The notes under the pieces: model-generated
The model's database searches: none
What the model saw: only the letters and a program-made list of their open reading frames with translations
What the model was told of the DNA's origin: nothing
Position numbers and translations under genes: made by a program
Shown: positions 46,366-53,520 of the stretch, one piece after another
Layout of the letters: every line of letters starts with the position of its first letter
How positions within the stretch are numbered: position 1 is the first letter of the stretch
Assembly (NCBI GenBank): GCA_023382675.1
Contig: JAHDWN010000003.1
Span: forward strand, 1,662 to 64,136
Origin: Anaerolineae bacterium
Lineage (GTDB): Bacteria > Chloroflexota > Anaerolineae > Aggregatilineales > Phototrophicaceae
Direction: 5' to 3'
DNA: 62,475 bases

Positions 46366-47478
46366 TTAATGCGAATAGGGACGGATCTTCCAGGCGATTT
46401 TCAAGATTTCCCAGCGATGCGCCAGCCCGCGCGGCGCAATGATCAGGAAGAACATCAGCGCCAGGCCGAACAACGTCGGGCCGAGCGCGGCGTCGATGTT
46501 GATCGGGTTGATGAAGGGCAGGAAGCCGGGCAGCACCTGTTTGAGCGTCGGGATGACCGACGGGATGATGTTCTGTGTCAGCAGATTGACGAAGGCGACG
46601 CCGAACAGCGGCCCCAGCGGAAAGCCTGCGCCGCCGATGACGAGCATCGCCAGCATCTCAATCGAGCGGTCGAGCAGGAACTTATCCAGCGACAGGCTGT
46701 TGCTCTCGAAGGCGAGCAGGCAGCCCGCGACGCCCGCATAGAGCGCGCTCAGGAAGAAGGCTTGCAGCTTGTAGCTGAAGACGTTGATGCCGAGCAGTTC
46801 CGCCGCCAGGTCGTTATCGCGCACGCTGATGAAGGCGCGCCCGACTCGTGTGCGCACGATGTTGCGCGCCGCCAGCGACAGGAAGATCGACATCGGGATG
46901 ATGATGTAGTACATGGCGTTTTCGTGGGCGAAGCTCAGGCCGAACAGCGTCGGTTCGGGCACGCTCAACGGGCGTGAGCCGCCGGTCAGCCCTTCGAGCG
47001 GGTAGCGCAGCAGCCACGGGATGATGAACTGCGCGGCCAGCGTCGCCATCGCCAGGTAGAAGCCCTTCACCCGCAGCGACGGCAGCCCGAAGATCAGCCC
47101 GGTGACGCCCGTCACCAGCGCCGCGATTGGCAGCGCGATCCAGAACGTCATGCCGAGTTCGCGTGCGAGCACTGCGCCGGTGTATGCGCCGACCGCCATA
47201 AACGCCGCATGACCGAGCGAGATTTGACCCGTGTAGCCGGTCAGGATGTTCAGGCCTTGGACGGCGATGACGAAGATGGCGATGCGGTTGAGCACGCCGA
47301 TCCACGACTGCGGCAGGATGTTCGCCGCCAGCGGCCCCTCGATGGTCAGCAGCGGGACAATGAGGAGGAGCACAAACAGGCCATTGGCTAGAAATTTGTC
47401 AAAGCGAGTTCTATTGATAGAAATATCTTGCGCGTAAGCCGTGTCGAAAACCCCGGACGGGCGAATATTAGCAGACAT
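46366..47478 (-). CDS. livM: Liv-type ABC transporter permease LivM
   Basis: A 370-residue permease with about ten hydrophobic segments. The family region GYTGQISLGHAAFMAVGAYTGAVLARE lies near residue 92, and AARNIVRTRVGRAFISVRDNDLAAELLGINVF is the EAA-like cytoplasmic loop that contacts the ATPases. The C-terminal hydrophobic segments end in a short basic tail. It pairs with LivH, encoded upstream across a 170-bp gap filled with hairpins. Confidence 0.93.
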   Translation of the reverse strand: MSANIRPSGVFDTAYAQDISINRTRFDKFLANGLFVLLLIVPLLTIEGPLAANILPQSWIGVLNRIAIFVIAVQGLNILTGYTGQISLGHAAFMAVGAYTGAVLARELGMTFWIALPIAALVTGVTGLIFGLPSLRVKGFYLAMATLAAQFIIPWLLRYPLEGLTGGSRPLSVPEPTLFGLSFAHENAMYYIIIPMSIFLSLAARNIVRTRVGRAFISVRDNDLAAELLGINVFSYKLQAFFLSALYAGVAGCLLAFESNSLSLDKFLLDRSIEMLAMLVIGGAGFPLGPLFGVAFVNLLTQNIIPSVIPTLKQVLPGFLPFINPINIDAALGPTLFGLALMFFLIIAPRGLAHRWEILKIAWKIRPYSH

Positions 47479-47500
47479 TGGCGTTCTCTCATCCTCACCG

Positions 47501-47633
47501 CCGCAGGCTCAAGCCTGCGGCTATCTCTTGTCTGGAAGCCCGCTCAAGCGGGCTGGCGGACACTCGTTACCTTCCGACCGCAGCCCCTTTTCAAGGGGCT
47601 TTTATTGGCTAGCCGGACGTTTGAACGTCCGGC
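47501..47633. repeat. Cluster of four consecutive hairpins between livH and livM
   Basis: Stems: CCGCAGGCT/AGCCTGCGG (47501-47520), AGCCCGCT/AGCGGGCT (47537-47554), AGCCCCTT/AAGGGGCT (47582-47600, followed by TTTT on the plus strand) and GCCGGACGT/AACGTCCGGC (47612-47633). Loops are two to four bases, usually with CAA, TTC or TTG. They resemble the hairpins at 31674 and 48868, but the stems differ from one another. Confidence 0.65.
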
Positions 47634-47648
47634 GGGCGGCGTGATCAT

Positions 47649-48812
47649 TTAGATCCTCTCAATCCGTTTCTGCCCGAACAGCCCATCGGGACGGATGACG
47701 AGCACCACCATCAGCACGAGATAGGGCGCGAGTTCCGTACCCGCCTGCGTGCCGGGGAAGAGCAGGTTGGCGTACTCCTGCACCAGCCCGATAATCAAAC
47801 CGCCGATGAGCGCGCCGGGCACGCTCTCCAGCCCGCCGAGCAGCACTGCCGGGAACGCCCGCAGTGCCAGCAACGGCATGTTGAGCGACAGGCTGGTTGC
47901 GCCGCCTTGCAGCACCCCGGCGACCGTCGCCAGCAGCGCCGCAATCGCCCAGGCGACGCCCAGGATCACGCGCACGCGCAGGCCGACCGACTGCGCCAGC
48001 TTCTGGTTCTCTGCCGTCGCGCGCATCGCCAGCCCGACGCTGGTGAACTGGAAGAAGGCGACGAAAGCCACGAAGGCGAGGAGCGACAGGGCGAATGCGA
48101 TCAAGAGTTCCGTGCGCACGATCACGTTGCTGTCGAACATCTCGAAGCGGATCGGCGCGGGCAAGCCCAGATCTTTGATCCCGGCGAAGAGTGATAGCGG
48201 AATCTCGACGCTGCCCCAGATCATCTGTTCGATGCCGTGCAGCACCTCGCTCAGCGCCAGCGTCATCAGCACCATCGCGAACAGCGGCTGGCCGATCAGC
48301 GGGCGGATGGCGAAGCGCTCTGCTGCCAGCCCGATCAGAACGCTGCCGCAGACCGCGCCGACGATCCCGCGCAGCAGGGGGATCTCGACGAGCATCAACA
48401 TCGTGATCACGATGGCAGCGAGCGCCCCGGCACCGAGCACGCGCGCGTCACGCAGGCGGCCCCAGCCGATCATCGTCAGTGCCATCAGCACGGTCAGCAG
48501 CGCCAGCGCGAGCGTGGCGACCGGCGAAATCTGCACAACCGAAAAGAAGCTGTAAAACAAGAAACCGCCGAGGAGCATCATCCAACCGTGGGCGAAGTTG
48601 AAGACGCCCGATGCCTTGTTGATGATGACGATGCCGAGGGCGATCAGCGCGTAGACGCCGCCGACCAGCAGCCCGGTGATGCCGCTCTGCACCAGGCGCG
48701 CCGGGCGCTGCGCTGCGATGACCGGCGCGAACAGCGCCACGATCACGAGCAGGCCGACGAGATAGAGCAGGATGGTGACAAGGCGGCGGTTGTCTCTCAG
48801 TAATGCAGTCAA
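47649..48812 (-). CDS. livH: Liv-type ABC transporter permease LivH
   Basis: A permease of about 387 residues. The LivH pattern is clear: GLLVGGVYALIALGIVIINKASGVFNFAHGWMMLLG, then RATAENQKLAQSVGLRVRVILGVAWAIAALLATVAGVLQGG, the ATPase-contacting loop. There are around ten hydrophobic segments. I start at the TTG at 48812, which has AAGGG seven bases upstream; a TTG 17 codons earlier would add a basic N-terminus without a Shine-Dalgarno. It forms a heterodimer with LivM. Confidence 0.88.
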   Translation of the reverse strand: MTALLRDNRRLVTILLYLVGLLVIVALFAPVIAAQRPARLVQSGITGLLVGGVYALIALGIVIINKASGVFNFAHGWMMLLGGFLFYSFFSVVQISPVATLALALLTVLMALTMIGWGRLRDARVLGAGALAAIVITMLMLVEIPLLRGIVGAVCGSVLIGLAAERFAIRPLIGQPLFAMVLMTLALSEVLHGIEQMIWGSVEIPLSLFAGIKDLGLPAPIRFEMFDSNVIVRTELLIAFALSLLAFVAFVAFFQFTSVGLAMRATAENQKLAQSVGLRVRVILGVAWAIAALLATVAGVLQGGATSLSLNMPLLALRAFPAVLLGGLESVPGALIGGLIIGLVQEYANLLFPGTQAGTELAPYLVLMVVLVIRPDGLFGQKRIERI

Positions 48813-48867
48813 AGCAATAACCCTTTTAGCCCGAAAACATCTACACGTTCGCCGGATGGTCAACTAG

Positions 48868-48956
48868 GGTTGCGCCCGGTGAACCGGGCTGCACAAATAG
48901 TCCCGTTTACGGGACGCAACCTTAGCCAGGGCATTGATACCCTGGCGGCAGCTTCT
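48868..48956. repeat. Cluster of three hairpins between the AMP-ligase and livH
   Basis: GCCCGGT/ACCGGGC, GTCCCGT/ACGGGAC and CCAGGG/CCCTGG stems follow one another within 90 bp, flanked by the inverted words GGTTGCG and CGCAACC. It is the third hairpin cluster of this style in the window and the second in this operon. Confidence 0.6.
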
Positions 48957-48965
48957 TGACTCAAC

Positions 48966-50939
48966 CTAGACCTCACACACACGCACGGCAGTCTGCACCG
49001 TGCCCATGCGCCCGTCGCGATATTTGACCTCGGCACTCACCGTCACCGAGTCGAGATTGTTGTACATGGCGTTGAGCATGTCGCCGTATTTCTGCTCCAG
49101 GGTGCGGCGGCGCAGCTTGCGCGTGCGCGTCAATTCGTTCTCGTCGGCGTCGAAGGCTTTGTGCAGGATGACAAACTTCTTCACGCGCGCGGCGGGGGGC
49201 AGTGTCTCGTTGACCGCCTCGATGGCGCGCTTGATCAGATCGTAGACCTCCGGCTTCTGCGACAGATCGACAAAGGTCGTAAATGCCACGCGGTTTTTCT
49301 CTGCCCAACGCGCGACGTTCTCGAAGTCGATGTTGATGATGGTTGTCACGAAGTGCATGTCGAAGCCGCCGACCGCCATCACATCCTGGATGAACGGGCT
49401 GAACTTGAGCCGTCCTTCGATGTACTGCGGGCTGAAGCGTTCGCCATTCGCCAATTCGATCATGTCACTGACGCGGTCGAGGTAGATGATGTGCCCGTCC
49501 TTATCGACGTAGCCCGCGTCGCCGGTGTGGAACCAGCCGTCGGCGTCGAGCGCTTCCGCCGTCTTGTCCGGATCTTTGTAGTAGCCGCCGAAGACCGCCC
49601 GGCTGCGAATCCACAGCTCCCCATCGGGGTTGATGCGCACCTCGATGCCCGGCGCGGGCGCGCCGACCGTCGCCAGCTTGATGTTGCCGTCATAGTGGAG
49701 CGTATGTGCCTGGCACTCAGTCGAGCCGTAGAGATTCTTGAGTTCGACGCCGACCGCGCGGAAGAAGCGCAGCACGTCCGGCGAGAGCGCCGCGCCGCTG
49801 GTGAAGGCATTGCGCATCCGCGTCATGCCGATTTTGTCACGCAGCGGGGCGAACACGGCCACGTCCGCCAGCCAGCCAAGCAAGCGCTGGATCGGGCTGA
49901 TCGCCTGCCCGGCGTCTTCCTGGTCGATGATCTTGTATTTCACCGGCAGGAACAGGTCATAGAGCGCGCGGTTGAGTTGGGTGCTGTCGTTGATGCGCAC
50001 GCGCATGACGCTGGCAAGCTGCTCCCAGACGCGGCTGGGGAAGAGCAGCGCACTCGGCGCGATTTCGCGGATGTCGATCTGGACCGTCTCCGGGCTTTCC
50101 GGGAAGTTGACCTGGAAGCCGTTGACCAGATGCCCGGTCAGGCCCAGGCTCTGCTCGGTGATCCAGGCCAGCGGGCTGAACGAGACGTAATTATCGCTGG
50201 GGTACGACGGCGCGAGTTTATCGACGTGGCGGTTGCCGAAGAGCAGGTTGCGGTGGCGGATCATCGCGCCTTTGGGCAGGCTGGTCGTGCCTGATGTATA
50301 GCTCAACAGCGCGACATCGTCGGGCTGCCCGTTTGCGATCAGCCGGTCGAACGCGCCCGGATGCTGCTCGTCATACTGGCGACCCAGCGCCTGCACCTCC
50401 TGGAAGCTCATCAGCCACGGGTCGTCATAGTTCCAGAGACCGCGCTCTTCCCAGTAGATGACCTTGCGCACATGGGGCAGCTTGTCGCGCAGGGCCAGCG
50501 CTTTATCGCACTGTTCCTGATCGTGCGCGAACAAGTAGACCGCATCGGCGTTATCGATGACGTAGCCGAGTTCCTGCAGGTTGGCGTCGGTGAAGATGGC
50601 AATGGTCGTGCCGCCCGCGCTCCAGGTGGCGATCTGCGCCCAGTAAAACTCCGGGTCGTTCTCGCCGATGATAGCGACCTTCTCGTCGCGCTGAAGCCCC
50701 AGGCTGACCAACCCCAGGCACAGATCGCGCACGTTGTCGCGGCTCTGCCCCCAGGTGTACTCCTGCCAGATGCCGAAGCGTTTCTTGCGCATCGCCACCT
50801 GGTCGTGCAGCCTGTCCACCGTGTGCAGGAACACCTTCGGCAGCGTATCGGCCTCCGCTGCCAACGGTTCGATGGGGATATTCTCTTTGGAGACAACAAT
50901 AATCGGCGTCGAATCTAACTTTTCTTGCGCAGCCGCCAT
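48966..50939 (-). CDS. AMP-forming acyl-CoA ligase (long-chain type)
   Basis: A 657-residue ANL ligase of the FadD15/long-chain acyl-CoA synthetase type. The adenylate-forming motif is LLSYTSGTTSLPKGAMIRHRNLL, followed by LYGSTECQAHTLHYDG and the WFHTGDAGYVDKDGHIIYLDRVSDMI region. The C-terminal part contains the hydrophobic TRTRKLRRRTLEQKY typical of this group. AGAGGA lies before the ATG. It lies between livG and livH, an arrangement also seen in Liv clusters of other bacteria that take up and activate carboxylates. The acyl substrate is unknown. Confidence 0.9.
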   Translation of the reverse strand: MAAAQEKLDSTPIIVVSKENIPIEPLAAEADTLPKVFLHTVDRLHDQVAMRKKRFGIWQEYTWGQSRDNVRDLCLGLVSLGLQRDEKVAIIGENDPEFYWAQIATWSAGGTTIAIFTDANLQELGYVIDNADAVYLFAHDQEQCDKALALRDKLPHVRKVIYWEERGLWNYDDPWLMSFQEVQALGRQYDEQHPGAFDRLIANGQPDDVALLSYTSGTTSLPKGAMIRHRNLLFGNRHVDKLAPSYPSDNYVSFSPLAWITEQSLGLTGHLVNGFQVNFPESPETVQIDIREIAPSALLFPSRVWEQLASVMRVRINDSTQLNRALYDLFLPVKYKIIDQEDAGQAISPIQRLLGWLADVAVFAPLRDKIGMTRMRNAFTSGAALSPDVLRFFRAVGVELKNLYGSTECQAHTLHYDGNIKLATVGAPAPGIEVRINPDGELWIRSRAVFGGYYKDPDKTAEALDADGWFHTGDAGYVDKDGHIIYLDRVSDMIELANGERFSPQYIEGRLKFSPFIQDVMAVGGFDMHFVTTIINIDFENVARWAEKNRVAFTTFVDLSQKPEVYDLIKRAIEAVNETLPPAARVKKFVILHKAFDADENELTRTRKLRRRTLEQKYGDMLNAMYNNLDSVTVSAEVKYRDGRMGTVQTAVRVCEV

Positions 50940-50969
50940 AACATCCTCTGTCTAACTGCAAAATACCAA

Positions 50970-51015
50970 CGCTCGAACGGGTTATTTTTTGTGTGTGCTC
51001 CCAATCGTTCGAGCG
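50970..51015. promoter_or_regulatory. Inverted repeat CGCTCGAACG...CGTTCGAGCG between livG and the AMP-ligase
   Basis: Ten-base perfect arms (50970-50979 and 51006-51015) are separated by 26 bp. In transcription direction it lies between the livG stop and the ligase start. It may be an operator, or an mRNA hairpin with a large loop that modulates downstream expression. Confidence 0.45.
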
Positions 51016-51030
51016 CGCGCTCACATTAAC

Positions 51031-51807
51031 TTACACTTCTTCTCCCAGATACGCCTTGATCACGGCGTCGTTGCGTTTGATTTCGTCCGGCGTCCCTTCG
51101 GCGATCTTGCGGCCAAAATCGAGCGCGACGACGCGCTGCGAAATATCCATCACCAGCCCCATGTCGTGCTCGATCAAGACGATGGTCATGCCCTGGCGCT
51201 CGTGAATGTCGAGGATGAAGCGCGCCATGTCCTCTTTCTCCTCGACGTTCATCCCGGCCATCGGCTCGTCAAGCAGCAGCAGCGTCGGCTCTAAGGCCAG
51301 CGCACGCCCCAACTCGACGCGCTTGCGCAGGCCGTAGCTGAGATTGCCGACGATGGTTTTGCGGATGCCTTCCATCTCCAGGAAATCGATGATCTCCTCC
51401 ACTCGCTCGCGGTGGGCGATCTCCTCGTCACGCGCGCTGCCATAGAACAACGCGCCGGTGAGCATGTTCGACCGCATGTGGATGTGGCGCGCCGCCATCA
51501 GATTGTCGAGCGCCGTCATGTTGGTGTAGAGGGCGATGTTCTGGAACGTGCGCGAGATGCCGAGCTTGGCGCGCTGGTAGGGCGGCTTGCGCGTGATGTT
51601 CTGGCCTTCGAACAGGATCGCGCCTTCCTGCGGGCTGTAAAAGCCGTTGATGCTGTTGATCAGGCTGGTTTTACCCGCGCCGTTCGGGCCAATGATGGCG
51701 AAGATCGCGCCTTCCTGCACGCGAAACGATACATTGGACAGCGCACGGATGCCGCCAAAACTGAGGGAGATCGCTTTGACTTCGAGTTTTATCTTCGACT
51801 GATCCAT
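51031..51807 (-). CDS. livG: Branched-chain amino-acid-type ABC transporter ATP-binding protein LivG
   Basis: A 258-residue ABC ATPase. Walker A is IIGPNGAGKTSLINS, the LivG-specific insert GISRTFQNIALYTNMTALDNL follows, the signature region is NLSYGLRKRVELGRAL and Walker B is LLLLDEPMAGMN. The ending RIAEGTPDEI-type loop (GRKIAEGTPDEIKRN) is also typical. It appears to be the promoter-proximal gene of the cluster. The ATG at 51807 lacks a strong Shine-Dalgarno, and a start 8 codons upstream is possible. Confidence 0.92.
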   Translation of the reverse strand: MDQSKIKLEVKAISLSFGGIRALSNVSFRVQEGAIFAIIGPNGAGKTSLINSINGFYSPQEGAILFEGQNITRKPPYQRAKLGISRTFQNIALYTNMTALDNLMAARHIHMRSNMLTGALFYGSARDEEIAHRERVEEIIDFLEMEGIRKTIVGNLSYGLRKRVELGRALALEPTLLLLDEPMAGMNVEEKEDMARFILDIHERQGMTIVLIEHDMGLVMDISQRVVALDFGRKIAEGTPDEIKRNDAVIKAYLGEEV

Positions 51808-51905
51808 CCAATAGCCCTGGTTCAAAAACAAAGCAATTTTGCGCCAATAGTAACTGGATTGTAACGGCGGCTCACATGATGGTCAAGCAATACGCCGCAC
51901 CGCCG

Positions 51906-52745
51906 TCAGCCGAGATGCGCTTCCAGCCAGGCAGCGATGTCGGCCAGCACCTCGTATTTCTCCGGCTCGTTCATGATCTCGTGGCGCAGATTCGGGTAGA
52001 CCTTGAGCGTTTTGTCGCTCGAACCGGCGCGCTCGTAGGCAAGCTGGCTGCCGGATGGATTGACGTAGGCATCCGCCGCGCCGTGCATGACCAGCAGCGG
52101 CATTGTGAGCGTGCTGACACCGGCGCGAGCCTGCCCGGCGGCGCGGTTGATCTCAACGCCGAGCCGGATGCGCATCGGCTGCGTCCACGTCAGCGGATCG
52201 GTTTCGAAGGCGCGCCCAACTTCAGGATCGCGCGAGAGCACGCTGTAGTCATCGCCTTTGAGGAACGGTAGTTTCGGCACGATCTGATTGAGCACCGTAC
52301 CGAGCGTGATCAGGTAGCCCGGCACGTTAGCGTCGGCGTTGACGGGCGCGCCGCTGATGATCAGCCCGGCGATGCCGTCGGGATAGCGAATGCAGTAGAG
52401 CAGGCTGATGAGCGCGCCCATGCTGTGACCGAGGATGAAGAGCTTGCGTCCTGGCTGGGCGCTTTTCACCTGCTCGACATGGACGTGCAAGTCCTCGACG
52501 AACTGGTCGAAGCTGTGGACGTAGGCGCGCAGGCCCTCGCTTTGCCCGTGGCCGCGATGGTCAAGCGCGTAGACAGCGTAGCCCTGCTTGACGAAATAGT
52601 CGGCGACGTGGCGATAACGACCGAGATGCTCACCATAGCCATGGACGACGACGATGGCGGCGCGCGGGTCGCCTTCCGGCAGCCAGCTTTCGGTGTGCAG
52701 AGTCAGATTGTCGCTCGTGCGCAGCGGGGTGGTCTGATGAGCCAT
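51906..52745 (-). CDS. Alpha/beta hydrolase, monoacylglycerol lipase-like
   Basis: A 279-residue alpha/beta hydrolase of the lysophospholipase/MGL group. The catalytic Ser is in FILGHSMGALISLLYC, the Asp in MHGAADAYVNPSGS and the His in NLRHEIMNEPEK. The oxyanion-hole region VVVHGYGEHLGRYRHVADYF is also typical. The ATG at 52745 begins MAHQTTPLRTSDNLTL; longer readings run into the MITE-like element. It probably cleaves monoglycerides or related lipids. It starts about 20 bp from the second MITE-like copy. Confidence 0.9.
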   Translation of the reverse strand: MAHQTTPLRTSDNLTLHTESWLPEGDPRAAIVVVHGYGEHLGRYRHVADYFVKQGYAVYALDHRGHGQSEGLRAYVHSFDQFVEDLHVHVEQVKSAQPGRKLFILGHSMGALISLLYCIRYPDGIAGLIISGAPVNADANVPGYLITLGTVLNQIVPKLPFLKGDDYSVLSRDPEVGRAFETDPLTWTQPMRIRLGVEINRAAGQARAGVSTLTMPLLVMHGAADAYVNPSGSQLAYERAGSSDKTLKVYPNLRHEIMNEPEKYEVLADIAAWLEAHLG

Positions 52746-52763
52746 AAAATCACTTGCTTTCCA

Positions 52764-52901
52764 ATCTGCATTCAGAGGCAATAACTTGAATTGTGCCTTT
52801 ATCCCCACCCCTGAACCTGACGGTTCTTCTCCTCCCCATCGCGATGAGGGGATCAAGGGGCGGGGACACATTCAATCACGGCGCTCTGAGATTGCGCTAA
52901 G
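52764..52901. mobile_element. MITE-like element, copy B (~138 bp)
   Basis: The core from CCCCACCCCTGAACCTGACGG to GGGGACACATTCAATCAC matches copy A at 11498-11637 almost base for base, with a deletion in the central palindrome. The ends align more loosely: TGCATTCAGAGGC on the left and GCGCTCTGAGATTGCGCTAA on the right, still inverted to each other. It lies upstream of the hydrolase gene on the other strand. Confidence 0.6.
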
Positions 52902-53032
52902 AATCGACCCGCGCCGCGACACTCAGCGCGGCGGATTTTGCAACTGTTTCACAAATTGGCAAAGTTTCGTCAACAAATCAACTTTATCCTGAGAGTAGAC
53001 ATTCGACGACAAGATCTAAAGAGAGACAGGCC

Positions 53033-53134
53033 ATGTTCCGCTATTTTCGACGCCCTCTGTTCGTGTTTCGCCGCCGTGCCATCCGCCGCCAGCAGCGCCG
53101 CATGATCCGGCGTGGACTGCGCCGCCGCTTCTGA
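53033..53134 (+). CDS. 33-residue arginine-rich peptide
   Basis: The frame reads MFRYFRRPLFVFRRRAIRRQ, then QRRMIRRGLRRRF: 15 of 33 residues are Arg, and the rest are mostly aromatic or aliphatic. A GAGAG-rich sequence lies upstream as a possible ribosome-binding site. The gene is convergent with the FHA-protein gene, with 5 bp between the ends. A nucleic-acid-binding, membrane-active or ribosome-associated role are possible. The composition of neighbouring genes is not like this, so I consider it real but unproven. Confidence 0.5.
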   Translation: MFRYFRRPLFVFRRRAIRRQQRRMIRRGLRRRF

Positions 53135-53139
53135 GCCGA

Positions 53140-53520
53140 TCACATCGAGAGCGGCACATCGAGGCGCATCCACGTGCGCCCGATGCGGAAGAACGAGCCA
53201 GGCCGCAGCGCCACCCTGCCTCGGATCGGCTGCTTATCGCGTTCGACGAAGGTGCCGTTGCGGCTGCCCGCGTCTTCCAGGTAGAACGTCAGCAGGTAAG
53301 GCTCGGTCACGGACTCGGTGGCGGTAACGGCCATGCTGCTGATGATCAGGCGTGAATGCAGCCGCGAGACCTGATTGTCGAACGGCAGATAGACATCGCA
53401 GCCTTCCCGGCGGCCAATATTGATGACCAGCTCCTCGCCGATGTCTGGCTGCTCGAACATCAGCGCTTGCCCATCCATCGGGCCGCTCATGAAGGTGATG
53501 GAGATTTCCTTCTCGATCAC
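53140..53520 (-). CDS. FHA-domain protein
   Basis: 126 residues that are almost only a forkhead-associated domain, the phosphothreonine-binding fold. The three hallmark segments are INIGRREGCDVYLP (Gly-Arg), VSRLHSRLII (Ser-x2-His) and DAGSRNGTFVE (Asn-Gly). It should read phosphorylated partners of the kinase encoded just upstream. Its GTG start overlaps the kinase stop by 4 bp (GTGA), so it is translationally coupled. It is the last gene of the Clp-kinase-FHA operon. Confidence 0.92.
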   Translation of the reverse strand: MIEKEISITFMSGPMDGQALMFEQPDIGEELVINIGRREGCDVYLPFDNQVSRLHSRLIISSMAVTATESVTEPYLLTFYLEDAGSRNGTFVERDKQPIRGRVALRPGSFFRIGRTWMRLDVPLSM

